The translations under genes and the position numbers were made by a program. Of a DNA stretch of 38,797 bases, positions 27,919 through 36,279 are shown one piece after another. Origin of the DNA: Actinomycetota bacterium (GTDB lineage: Bacteria > Actinomycetota > Acidimicrobiia > Acidimicrobiales > VFJN01); assembly GCA_009886035.1 (NCBI GenBank), contig VFJN01000193.1, positions 1-38,797 of the forward strand. The letters run 5' to 3'. How positions within the stretch are numbered: position 1 is the stretch's first letter; each line of letters starts with the position of its first letter. Under the pieces are notes generated by a model. The model was not told the DNA's origin, did no database searches, and worked only from the letters and a program-made list of their open reading frames with translations.

Positions 27919-27947
27919 ATCTTCCCACGCCGCCACCACTCTGGCAA
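27919..27947 (-). promoter_or_regulatory. Predicted promoter of the ilvB leader, with a dyad over the -10
   Basis: TTGCCA (27942-27947), 17-nt spacer, GAAGAT (27919-27924), 6 nt to the leader GTG. The -10 lies inside a 12-bp dyad GGGAAGATTCCC (27915-27926). The promoter begins only 5 nt before the ilvD stop, which lies at 27953-27955 just upstream on this strand. Confidence 0.55.
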
Positions 27948-27952
27948 CCTGA

Positions 27953-29653
27953 TCAGGCCTCCGTGATAGCCCCCCGTTCGGCGCCGGTGGCCAGTCGGGC
28001 GTACTTCGCCAGCACGCCGGTGGTGTACCGCGGCTCCGGCAGCTTCCACCGGGCTTTGCGCTCGGCGAGAGTGGCTTCGTCCACCAACAGGTCCACGGAG
28101 TGGCTCTCGATGTCGATCACGATGCGATCGCCCTCCTCGATGAAGGCGATTGGTCCCCCCTCCACCGCCTCCGGCGCGACGTGCCCGATGCAGAAGCCAT
28201 GCGTGCCCCCGGAAAAACGACCGTCCGTGATGAGCGCCGCATCACCGCCCCGCCCTACTCCCTTCATGGCCCCGGTGATGGCCAGCATCTCCCGCATACC
28301 CGGGCCACCCTTGGGGCCCTCATAGCGGATGACCACCACATCGCCGGCCTCGATCTTCTCGGCCAGGACGGCCGCCATGGCCGCGTCCTCCCCATCGAAC
28401 ACCCGCGCTCGCCCCTCGAAATGAAGACTGTCGATACCGGCCACCTTCACCACGGACCCGCGTGGCGCCAGCGTGCCCCGCAGGACGGCAATGCCCCCCA
28501 CGGCGTGCAGCGGATCCGACAGCGGGTGGATCACCTCCCCATCGGGGGCAGGGGCGTTGATCTCGGCCAGGTTCTCCGCCACCGTCCGGCCCGTGACGGT
28601 GAGGCAGTCGCCGTTGAGCAAGCCGGCGTCGAGGAGATGCTGCATCACCACGGGGATACCCCCGATGCGGTCGATGTCGACCATGTGGTACTTGCCGTGG
28701 GGCTTGGTGTCGGCAATGTGGGGCACCCGGGCCGCCACCTTGTTGAAGTCGTCGAGGGTGAGATCCACCCGCGCCTCCGCGGCGATGGCGAGCAAATGGA
28801 GCACGGCGTTGGTGGAACCGCCCAGGGCCATCACGACGGCAATAGCATTTTCGAACGCACCCATCGTCATGATTTGGCGGGGTCGGATGCCCTTCTCGAG
28901 CAACCGGACCACGGCCTGACCCGAGGCGTAGGCGAAATCGTCGCGACGATGATCGGGGGCCGGTGGGCTCGACGAACCGGGCAGGGACATCCCCATCGCC
29001 TCGGCCACCGACGCCATGGTGTTGGCGGTGAACATGCCCGCACAACTGCCCTCGCTGGGGCAGGCGCTCCGCTCGATGGCATCGAGCTCGGCGAGGTCCA
29101 TGGTCCCCGCCGCGTAGGCCCCCACGGCCTCGAATACCGACACGATGTCGGTGGCCTGTCCCTTGTGCGATCCCGGGAGGATGGATCCGCCGTAGAGAAA
29201 GACCGCCGGCAGGTTGACGCGCGCCGCCGCCATGAGCATCCCCGGCAGGCTCTTGTCGCAACCGGCGAAGGTGACCATGCCGTCGAAACGCTCGGCGTGC
29301 ATCACCGTTTCGATCGAATCGGCGATGACCTCCCGGCTCACCAGCGAGGCCCGCATCCCCTCGTGCCCCATGGAGATGCCATCGGACACTGCGATGGTGG
29401 TGAACTCAATGGGGAAGCCACCAGCATCGCGCACCCCCACCTTCGAGCGCTTGGCGAGGCGGTCGAGGGGAAGGTTGCAGGGGGTGACCTCGTTCCACGA
29501 CGACGCCACCGCCACCTGCGGCTTTTCCCAATCGTCGTCAGTCATGCCGATGGCCCGAAGCATGGCCCGGGCCGGTGCCCGATTGGGGCCGTCGGTTACC
29601 TCACGGCTACGCGGCTTGATGTCCACCGGCACGTCACCCTCATGGCTGTTCAT
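27953..29653 (-). CDS. ilvD: Dihydroxy-acid dehydratase
   Basis: Fe-S enzyme forming the 2-oxo acids of Val and Ile. The 566-residue product has [21 protein letters not shown], cluster cysteines in [17 protein letters not shown] and [17 protein letters not shown], and the C-terminal [20 protein letters not shown] chose ATG 29653, which has TAGCCT 7 nt upstream (leaderless pattern). GTG 29632, preceded by GAGG, is a real alternative and gives 559 residues. The ilvB promoter starts at its 3' end, so ilvD may read into the ilvB attenuator as well. Confidence 0.94.
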   Translation of the reverse strand: MNSHEGDVPVDIKPRSREVTDGPNRAPARAMLRAIGMTDDDWEKPQVAVASSWNEVTPCNLPLDRLAKRSKVGVRDAGGFPIEFTTIAVSDGISMGHEGMRASLVSREVIADSIETVMHAERFDGMVTFAGCDKSLPGMLMAAARVNLPAVFLYGGSILPGSHKGQATDIVSVFEAVGAYAAGTMDLAELDAIERSACPSEGSCAGMFTANTMASVAEAMGMSLPGSSSPPAPDHRRDDFAYASGQAVVRLLEKGIRPRQIMTMGAFENAIAVVMALGGSTNAVLHLLAIAAEARVDLTLDDFNKVAARVPHIADTKPHGKYHMVDIDRIGGIPVVMQHLLDAGLLNGDCLTVTGRTVAENLAEINAPAPDGEVIHPLSDPLHAVGGIAVLRGTLAPRGSVVKVAGIDSLHFEGRARVFDGEDAAMAAVLAEKIEAGDVVVIRYEGPKGGPGMREMLAITGAMKGVGRGGDAALITDGRFSGGTHGFCIGHVAPEAVEGGPIAFIEEGDRIVIDIESHSVDLLVDEATLAERKARWKLPEPRYTTGVLAKYARLATGAERGAITEA

Positions 29654-29707
29654 AACCGAAAGGCTACCGGGGGAAGCGTCGCGGGGCCTTGTCCCCAACC
29701 CGGCCGT

Positions 29708-31171
29708 TCAGAGCCCGGCTTTGCGGCGGAGGAGCGCGGTGGCGGCTTTGCCATCGGCCTGGCCGCTGGAGGCCTGCATCACCTTGCCCATAAAGAAGCC
29801 CGAGAGTTTGCCCCGCGCCTTGTCGTCGCCGCTGCGAAACTGCTCCCATTCCTCGCCATGAGCGGCGATGAGGCCGTCGATGATTCCTTCCAGCGCCGAG
29901 CTGTCGAGGGCTTCGAAACCGCGCGCCTGGGCAATCTCCGCCGGGGCACCACCGGTGGCAACCATCTCGGCCAGCACGGTTTTGGCCTGGGTGGCCGTGA
30001 GCTCCCCGCCGGTCTCCATCTTCACGAGATCCCCGAAGCGCTCCGGCGACAACGTCTCGGCCCCGTCCACGGCCAGGTTGTGCTCCACGTGGGTAAGAAC
30101 ACGACCGGCGTCGGCCCCGCCGCCAATGGCGGCCCGCGCAAGGTGATCGAGACCGCGTTCCACCGCCATCACCACACCACCAGCGGTGGCGGGCACCCCG
30201 GCGGCCTCGGCCAGTGCGGCGCGGCGCGCCCCCGGCAGCACCGGCAAAGCGGCATCGATACGGGCGATATCCGCCGCCGAGGGCTCCAAGGGCACCAAAT
30301 CCGGCTCGGGGAAGTAGCGGTAGTCATCGGCGTCTTCCTTCACCCGCAGGGTGCCGGTGCGGCCGGAGGCTTCATCCCAATGGCGGGTCTCCTGGCGCAC
30401 CGTCTCCCCGTTGGTGAGCAAGTCGATCTGACGAAGAGCCTCATGATCGATGGCCCGCCCGAGCGAACGTACCGAGTTGAGATTCTTGATTTCGCAACGA
30501 GTGCCCCAGGGCTCGCCCAGGTGGTGCACCGACACGTTGGCATCGACGCGCATCGAGCCTTCTTCCATCTTGGCGTCGGATACGCCGGTCGCCAGCAGGA
30601 TGGCCCGCAGCTCGTTGGCGTACTCCTTGGCCTGCTCGCTGCTGCGCATATCGGCTTCCGACACGATCTCCACGAGCGGTACGCCCGAGCGGTTGTAATC
30701 CACCAGGCTGTGCTCGGCATCGTGGATACGGCCCCCGCCCCCCACGTGGTTGAGTTTGCCGGTGTCTTCTTCGATGTGGGCGCGGGTGATACCGATGCGC
30801 GGGCCCGACGGAAGATCCAGGTGGCCCCCCAGGTTGGTGGGGAGGTCGTACTGGGTGACCTGATAGTCCTTGGGCTGGTCGGGGTAGAAGTAGTTTTTAC
30901 GAGAAAACACGGAGCGTTTGACGTCGCAGTTGAGGGCGCGGCCGAGCCGCATCGCCAGTTCCACGGCCTGCTCGTTGAGCATCGGCAACGAACCCGGCAA
31001 GCCCAGGCAGGTGGGGCAGGTGTTGGCGTTGGGCTGATCGCCAAAGTGGTTGGGGCAACAACAGAACAACTTGGTGGCGGTGGCCAACTCACAGTGCACC
31101 TCCAGTCCGATCACCATCCCCCAGCCCTCGGGGAGGACCGAGGCGTTCGGGGAGGGGGTGGAGGGGGTCAT
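29708..31171 (-). CDS. gatB: Asp/Glu-tRNA amidotransferase subunit B
   Basis: tRNA-binding and kinase subunit of GatCAB, which phosphorylates Glu-tRNA-Gln and delivers it for amidation. The 487-residue product has [10 protein letters not shown], the zinc-site cysteines in [54 protein letters not shown] and [11 protein letters not shown], then the helical YqeY-like tail ending [23 protein letters not shown] 31171 overlaps the gatA stop by 4 bp. Confidence 0.97.
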   Translation of the reverse strand: MTPSTPSPNASVLPEGWGMVIGLEVHCELATATKLFCCCPNHFGDQPNANTCPTCLGLPGSLPMLNEQAVELAMRLGRALNCDVKRSVFSRKNYFYPDQPKDYQVTQYDLPTNLGGHLDLPSGPRIGITRAHIEEDTGKLNHVGGGGRIHDAEHSLVDYNRSGVPLVEIVSEADMRSSEQAKEYANELRAILLATGVSDAKMEEGSMRVDANVSVHHLGEPWGTRCEIKNLNSVRSLGRAIDHEALRQIDLLTNGETVRQETRHWDEASGRTGTLRVKEDADDYRYFPEPDLVPLEPSAADIARIDAALPVLPGARRAALAEAAGVPATAGGVVMAVERGLDHLARAAIGGGADAGRVLTHVEHNLAVDGAETLSPERFGDLVKMETGGELTATQAKTVLAEMVATGGAPAEIAQARGFEALDSSALEGIIDGLIAAHGEEWEQFRSGDDKARGKLSGFFMGKVMQASSGQADGKAATALLRRKAGL

Positions 31172-32586
31172 GCCATGGCTCCTTCAAGGGTGGCGGCCAC
31201 TTGGAACATGGTCACTTCATCGAGCGCGTTGGCCATGATCTGCACTCCCACCGGGAGCCCATCGTCCCCGCTGCCGAAGGGCACCGACATGGCGGGGTGG
31301 CCGGCCAGGTTGGAGGGAATCGTGCAGATGTCGTTCAGGTACATCGCCAGCGGATCGGCCTTGGCGCCCAGCGCGAACGCAGTGGTGGGCGCGGTGGGCG
31401 AGATGAGTACGTCAAAGCGCTCATAAGCGGCTTGGAAATCGCGGATGATGAGGGTGCGCACCTTCTGGGCCTTGCCGTAATAGGCGTCGTAGTAGCCCGC
31501 CGACAGGGCATAGGTGCCGAGCATGATGCGCCGCAGCACCTCTGGGCCGAAGCCCGCGGTACGGGTGCGGTCATACATCTCTGCCGTGGTGGGTGCATCC
31601 ACCCGCAGGCCGTAACGCACCCCGTCGTAGCGGGCCAGATTGCTGGAGGCCTCGGCCGGCGCAATGAGGTAGTAGGCAGACAGCCCGTAGATCACCGCCG
31701 GTACCGACACCTCCTCCACCTTGGCTCCCGCCTCGCTCAGCGCCTCGGCCGCCGCCGCCACCCGGGCCGCCACATCGGGGGCGATGCCCTCGGCCTGGCA
31801 CAATTCGGTCACCAACCCCACCCGCAGGCCGGCCACGCCGTCGCCGAGGCGAGGCAGCACCGGGGGCAACGCCTCAGGAATCGACGTGCTGTCGCGTGGG
31901 TCGTGACCGGCGATCACCTCGTAGAGGGCGGCCGCATCGGCCACCGTGGTGGCGAACGGTCCAATCTGGTCGAGACTCGAAGCGAAGGCCACGAGGCCGT
32001 AGCGAGACACCCGCCCGTAGGTGGGTTTGACCCCCACCACCCCGCACAGGGCGGCGGGTTGACGGATCGAACCGCCGGTATCCGAACCGAGGGCCAAGGG
32101 GGCGAACCCCGCCGCCACCGCCACCGCGCTGCCGCCCGAGGAGCCCCCGGGAACCTTGGTGATGTCGTGGGGATTCTTGGACGGCCCGAAGGCGGAGTTT
32201 TCCGTGGAGGACCCCATGGCGAACTCATCGAGGTTCGTTTTTCCCACTGAGATCGCTCCGGCGGCGGTCAGTCGCTCCACCACGGTGGCGTCATAGGGGG
32301 GCTTCCACCCGGCGAGGATCTTGGATGAACAGGTGGTGGGTATGCCGGTGGTGCAGAGGTTGTCCTTCAGGGCAATCGGCACCCCCGCTAGGGGTCCGGG
32401 GTCATCGCCGGCGGCCACTCGGGCGTCCACCGCATCAGCGGCGGCCAGGGCCTGCTCGGAGGTCACCAGGTTGAAGGCATGCAACTCGGCCTCGCGCGCC
32501 CCGATGAGCGACAGGTGCTCCTCCATCACGGCGCGAGCGGTGCGCTCACCGCCTCGCACCGCCGCCGCGATCTCCAGCGCGCTCAC
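31168..32586 (-). CDS. gatA: Asp/Glu-tRNA amidotransferase subunit A
   Basis: Amidase subunit that frees ammonia from glutamine. The 472-residue product has the Ser-cisSer-Lys triad at K74 (ALKDNL), S149 (PGGSSGGSA) and S173 ([11 protein letters not shown]), with the exact spacing of characterised GatA. I placed the start at GTG 32586 because it overlaps the gatC stop (GTGA) and begins [13 protein letters not shown]; the longer ORF has 37 residues that back-read gatC. Confidence 0.97.
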   Translation of the reverse strand: MSALEIAAAVRGGERTARAVMEEHLSLIGAREAELHAFNLVTSEQALAAADAVDARVAAGDDPGPLAGVPIALKDNLCTTGIPTTCSSKILAGWKPPYDATVVERLTAAGAISVGKTNLDEFAMGSSTENSAFGPSKNPHDITKVPGGSSGGSAVAVAAGFAPLALGSDTGGSIRQPAALCGVVGVKPTYGRVSRYGLVAFASSLDQIGPFATTVADAAALYEVIAGHDPRDSTSIPEALPPVLPRLGDGVAGLRVGLVTELCQAEGIAPDVAARVAAAAEALSEAGAKVEEVSVPAVIYGLSAYYLIAPAEASSNLARYDGVRYGLRVDAPTTAEMYDRTRTAGFGPEVLRRIMLGTYALSAGYYDAYYGKAQKVRTLIIRDFQAAYERFDVLISPTAPTTAFALGAKADPLAMYLNDICTIPSNLAGHPAMSVPFGSGDDGLPVGVQIMANALDEVTMFQVAATLEGAMA

Positions 32587-32882
32587 GGTGCATCCCCCAG
32601 CACCGACGGCACGCGGAACATGCCATCCTGCGCGGCCGGGGCCGCCGCCAGTACCGCATCGCGCACCCCGGCGTGGCGCACCACGTCGGGGCGCCACACG
32701 TTCGTGAGCGGGTAGGGGTGCGACGTGGCGGGCACGTCATCGAGGTCGAGGGCCTCGACATCGGCCGCATTGGCCAAAATCGCCGCCAGTTGGGGGGTGA
32801 AGGTGTCGATCTGCTCATCGGTCAACTCCAACCGAGCCAACGTGGCGACATGGACTACTTCCTCACGCGACAGCGATGCCAT
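32583..32882 (-). CDS. gatC: Asp/Glu-tRNA amidotransferase subunit C
   Basis: Small linker subunit that stabilises GatA-GatB. The 99-residue product begins [21 protein letters not shown] and has the [18 protein letters not shown] segment and a C-terminal [10 protein letters not shown], all family hallmarks. First gene of the gatCAB operon. A TACGAT box lies 6 nt before the ATG and no Shine-Dalgarno is seen, so the operon mRNA may be leaderless. Confidence 0.95.
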   Translation of the reverse strand: MASLSREEVVHVATLARLELTDEQIDTFTPQLAAILANAADVEALDLDDVPATSHPYPLTNVWRPDVVRHAGVRDAVLAAAPAAQDGMFRVPSVLGDAP

Positions 32883-32888
32883 GACCCC

Positions 32889-32894
32889 ATCGTA
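32889..32894 (-). promoter_or_regulatory. -10 box of the gatCAB operon
   Basis: TACGAT on the minus strand, 6 nt before the gatC ATG. The -35 is weak (TTCCTG at 19 nt). Confidence 0.5.
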
Positions 32895-33012
32895 GGGGCG
32901 GGATCCCCAACCTCAGGAATACCAGGGAGCAAACCCGCCCCGGCGGGCCGCTCGCTACGGTGGGTGTCCTAGTGGCGCGGCCCGCGCGCCCGTCGAGCAT
33001 GGAGCAATCGCC

Positions 33013-33873
33013 GTGGCTGTCGTCGTTATCACCGGATGTAGCAGTGGGTTCGGCCTCGAGGCAGCCCTCGCCTTTGCCCGACGGGGCGACACGGTCTGCG
33101 CCACGATGCGGAACCTCGGCAAAGCCGATGTCCTTCGGACACGAGCGGCCGAGATTGGGGTGACGGTGGAGGTGGAAGCCCTCGACGTGACTGATGATGA
33201 TTCCGTAGCCCAGGCCATTGCCACGATCACCCAACGCCACGGTGCCATCGACGTGCTCGTGAACAACGCCGGGGTGGGGTTTGGCGGCCCCGTGGAGACG
33301 ATGCCCATGGCGGCGGCGCAATCCGTCATGGACACCAACTTCTGGGGGGCTGTGCGCATGATTCGCGGCGTGCTTCCTTCCATGCGGGTGCGCCGGGCTG
33401 GGGTGATCATCAACGTCACGTCGCTCAGCGGCCTTATCCCCGGCGCGCTCTACACCGGCATGTACGCCGCGTCGAAGCACGCGCTCGGCGCCCTCAGCGA
33501 GGCACTCCTCACCGAGGTAGGGCCCTACGGGGTCCGGGTCGTGTGCGTGGCGCCCGGCTTTTTCGCCACCCAGATCACCGCCAACAGCGATGCCACCGAC
33601 GACGGCATCGCCGGGTCGGCCTACGAAGCCGATGCGCGTTGGTGGAACGACTTCATGGCCAGCAGCGTCACCAGCGGCGCCGGTGCGGAGATCGTGGCCG
33701 ACGCCATCGTGGCGGCCAGCACCGATCCGGCCACCGCGCTCCAGCAACCAGTGGGCGAGGATGCCGCCTTGTACCTCGACCTCTGGGATCAGACTCGCAC
33801 CTTCGAAACCTGGATCGAAACGGCCCTCGGCGTGGTGGAGATGACCGCCGGCCCTCGCCCCACCCCCCACTGA
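33013..33873 (+). CDS. Short-chain dehydrogenase/reductase
   Basis: Classical SDR of 286 residues: NAD(P) loop TGCSSGFG at residues 7-14, the NNAG motif, catalytic Ser in NVTSLSG and the YxxxK pair Y151/K155 in GMYAASKH. An Arg (MRN) after the second beta strand hints at NADP preference. The start GTG has GGAG 8 nt upstream. A TACGGT box about 55 nt upstream could be its -10. The substrate is unknown. Not clearly linked to the TetR/ABC unit, which follows after 94 nt. Confidence 0.87.
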   Translation: MAVVVITGCSSGFGLEAALAFARRGDTVCATMRNLGKADVLRTRAAEIGVTVEVEALDVTDDDSVAQAIATITQRHGAIDVLVNNAGVGFGGPVETMPMAAAQSVMDTNFWGAVRMIRGVLPSMRVRRAGVIINVTSLSGLIPGALYTGMYAASKHALGALSEALLTEVGPYGVRVVCVAPGFFATQITANSDATDDGIAGSAYEADARWWNDFMASSVTSGAGAEIVADAIVAASTDPATALQQPVGEDAALYLDLWDQTRTFETWIETALGVVEMTAGPRPTPH

Positions 33874-33929
33874 TCCCCGCCGCGAGCGACGCCTGCTGAC
33901 CCCCTGACCCGGCGCCCGGCCCGGGAGAG

Positions 33930-33960
33930 TTGTGTGAGTGAGCGCTCACTCAGATACCGT
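33930..33960 (+). promoter_or_regulatory. Predicted promoter of the TetR/ABC operon
   Basis: TTGTGT (33930-33935), 19-nt spacer, TACCGT (33955-33960), then 7 nt to the ATG at 33968. The spacer is slightly long, and is filled by the palindromic operator. Confidence 0.5.
33935..33952 (+). promoter_or_regulatory. Perfect 18-bp palindromic operator for the TetR regulator
   Basis: TGAGTGAGCGCTCACTCA is a perfect inverted repeat of 9-bp arms. Size, symmetry and position directly between the -35 and -10 of a tetR-type gene make it a strong autorepression site. Confidence 0.85.
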
Positions 33961-33967
33961 CGCCGGC

Positions 33968-34552
33968 ATGATCAAAGCCGCCGAAGCCAAACGGCACCCT
34001 CGGGCCCCCGCCATGGCGCCCCGGGAGCGGCGGGCCGCCATCATCGGAGCCACTCGGGCCCTCCTCCTGGAAAACGGCGCCATGGTCACCACCCGGCAGA
34101 TCGCCGAAGCCGCCGGCATCGCCGAGGGAACGATCTTTCGGGTGTTCGCCGACAAGGACGAGTTGATCGGAACCGTTATCGACGAAACCGTGGATCCGGC
34201 CCCCCTCGAACGGGCCCTCGAAGCCGTCGACCCCTCCGCTCCGGTGGAGGTCATGCTCACCGCCACCATCGAACTGCTGCAGCGTCGAGCGATAGAAATC
34301 TGGCGCCTCATGGCCAGCGTAGGTCCGCAGTTCCACGATCGGGTTCACCGTCCCATGACCGACAGTCCCGCCTTGGCGGCCCTGTTCCAGGCCCACCACC
34401 ACACCATCACCGTCCCCCCGGTGGAAGCGGCGCGGCGCCTCCGGGCCGTCACGCTCGCCACCAGCCATCCGATGCTGGTCGAGCAACCCATCTCCCCGGC
34501 GGAGATCACCACCATGTTTCTCTACGGAATGGCTCGCCGGTCCCCATGCTGA
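33968..34552 (+). CDS. TetR-family regulator of the adjacent ABC exporter
   Basis: The product is 194 residues from the ATG at 33968. The N-terminal HTH reads PRERRAAIIGATRALLLENG...TTRQIAEAAGIAEGTIFRVFADKDELI, followed by a helical ligand domain. I chose this ATG over the ORF track's GTG at 33938 because the palindrome and a TACCGT -10 lie upstream, leaving the GTG inside the operator; the leaderless -10-to-ATG distance (7 nt) matches other genes here. Its end overlaps the first ABC gene by 7 bp, so it is co-transcribed with the exporter and probably represses both. Confidence 0.85.
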   Translation: MIKAAEAKRHPRAPAMAPRERRAAIIGATRALLLENGAMVTTRQIAEAAGIAEGTIFRVFADKDELIGTVIDETVDPAPLERALEAVDPSAPVEVMLTATIELLQRRAIEIWRLMASVGPQFHDRVHRPMTDSPALAALFQAHHHTITVPPVEAARRLRAVTLATSHPMLVEQPISPAEITTMFLYGMARRSPC

Positions 34553-36279
34553 TCCACCTCCTGCGCTCACACCTTCGGCCCTACCGTTCGCTCCTCCTTC
34601 TCGTCGTCGTGTTGCAGACGGTGCAGTCGGCGGCGGCCCTTATGCTCCCCGGGCTCAACGCCGAGATCGTGGACCAGGGCGTGCTCCTGGGCAACAACGC
34701 CTACATCCGCTCCCGCGGTGCCCTCATGCTCATGTTCTCCATCATCCAGGTGGTCTTCGCCGTGGCGGCCGTGCGCTTCGGCGCCAAGGTGGCCATGAAT
34801 TTCGGCCGGGACCTGCGCACCAACCTCTTTCACCAGGTCAACGACTTCTCTGCGCAAGAGGTGGGCACTTTTGGAGCGCCCTCGCTCATCACCCGCATCA
34901 CCAACGACGTCCAACAGGTACAGATGCTCGTGGTGATGGCCTGCACCATGGCCGTCGCGGCCCCCATCACCATCGTGGTGGGCCTCTACATGGCCCTGCG
35001 TCAAGACGTAGGGCTGTCGGTCGTGATGCTGTTTGCCATGCCCGTCGCCGCCATCGTGCTCGGTGTCATTGTGAGCCAGATGGTGCCGGCCTTCCGCAAG
35101 ATGCAGGACCAAATCGACCGCATCAATCGCGTGATGCGCGAGCAGATCACCGGCATTCGGGTGGTGCGGTCCTTCGTGCGGGAGCCCCAAGAGCAAGCCC
35201 GCTTCGCCGAGGCGAGCGCCGATCTCACCACCACCGCGCTGCGCAGTGGACGACTGATGTCGGCCATGTTCCCCATCGTCAACGTGCTCATCAACGTCTC
35301 CAGCGTGGCCGTGCTGTGGATCGGGGCCTACGAGGTGAGCCGCGGCCAACTGGAAGTGGGGTCGCTCATCGCCTACCTGAGTTACCTCGTGCAGATCCTC
35401 ATGTCGGTGGTGATGGCCACCTTCACGATCTCGATGGTGCCCCGCGCCTCGGTGTCGAGCAATCGGATCACCGAAGTCCTCCACACCGACTCCTCGGTGG
35501 CTCCCCCGCTCAACCCGGTGCGCAACGTACCGCGCCTTGGGACCCTGGAGATGAGGGGGGTTGCGTTTCACTACCCCGGCGCCGAGAAACCCGTGCTCAG
35601 CGACCTGAGCTTCACCACCACCCCGGGCCACACCACCGCCATCGTGGGCAGCACCGGGGCCGGGAAGACCACCCTGGTGGGCCTCGTCCCCCGTCTGTTC
35701 GATGCCACCGCTGGCACGGTGCTCGTCGACGGTGTGGATGTACGTGATCTGGAACCAGAGCGCCTCTCCCACTGCATCGGCCTCGTGCCCCAGAAGCCGT
35801 ATCTGTTCTCCGGCACGGTGGCCAGCAACCTTCATTTTGGCAAACCCGATGCCACCGAGGAGGAAATGTGGGAGGCCCTCGAGGTGGCCCAGGCCGCCGA
35901 CTTCGTGCGAGCCATGCCCGGCGCTCTCGAGGCCCGTATCGACCAAGGCGGCGCCAACCTGTCGGGCGGCCAACGCCAGCGGCTGTCCATTGCTCGAGCG
36001 TTGGTGCGACGGCCATCGATCTACTTGTTCGACGACTCGTTCTCGGCGCTGGACCTCACCACCGACGCCAAACTTCGCGCCGCCCTGACGCCCTACACCG
36101 CCGATGCGGCCGTCGTGATCGTGGCCCAGCGGGTATCGACCATCGCCACCGCCGACGACATCCTCGTGCTCGAGGATGGCCGGCTCGTGGGTCGGGGGAC
36201 GCACGACGAACTCCTGGCCGATTGTCCCACCTACGCCGAGATCGTCCAGTCCCAGATCGGGGAACGGTCCGCCGCATGA
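34546..36279 (+). CDS. ABC exporter half-transporter with degenerate ATPase site
   Basis: The 577-residue product has six predicted membrane helices followed by an ATPase domain. Walker A is GSTGAGKTT (K374), the signature is LSGGQ (472-476), and Walker B reads YLFDDSFSALD, with Asp497 where the catalytic Glu should be. That substitution is the mark of the non-hydrolysing partner of heterodimeric exporters (TM287/288, BmrCD, LmrCD types). Start ATG 34546; the ORF track's longer frame from 33934 is an out-of-frame reading of the TetR gene. Its stop overlaps the partner gene (ATGA). Confidence 0.92.
   Translation: MLIHLLRSHLRPYRSLLLLVVVLQTVQSAAALMLPGLNAEIVDQGVLLGNNAYIRSRGALMLMFSIIQVVFAVAAVRFGAKVAMNFGRDLRTNLFHQVNDFSAQEVGTFGAPSLITRITNDVQQVQMLVVMACTMAVAAPITIVVGLYMALRQDVGLSVVMLFAMPVAAIVLGVIVSQMVPAFRKMQDQIDRINRVMREQITGIRVVRSFVREPQEQARFAEASADLTTTALRSGRLMSAMFPIVNVLINVSSVAVLWIGAYEVSRGQLEVGSLIAYLSYLVQILMSVVMATFTISMVPRASVSSNRITEVLHTDSSVAPPLNPVRNVPRLGTLEMRGVAFHYPGAEKPVLSDLSFTTTPGHTTAIVGSTGAGKTTLVGLVPRLFDATAGTVLVDGVDVRDLEPERLSHCIGLVPQKPYLFSGTVASNLHFGKPDATEEEMWEALEVAQAADFVRAMPGALEARIDQGGANLSGGQRQRLSIARALVRRPSIYLFDDSFSALDLTTDAKLRAALTPYTADAAVVIVAQRVSTIATADDILVLEDGRLVGRGTHDELLADCPTYAEIVQSQIGERSAA

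Noticed and set aside
28100-31426. 1108-residue plus-strand ORF
   Set aside because: Antisense shadow of ilvD and gatB in GC-rich DNA; composition is His/Gly/Arg-rich with no domain, while both minus-strand genes are textbook families.
33934-34545. N-terminal 204-residue extension of the first ABC gene in the ORF track
   Set aside because: It is the TetR gene read in another frame; the real ABC start is ATG 34546, overlapping the TetR stop.
34567-36204. 545-residue minus-strand ORF opposite the first ABC gene
   Set aside because: His/Gly/Asp-rich shadow of a clear ABC transporter; no family motifs.
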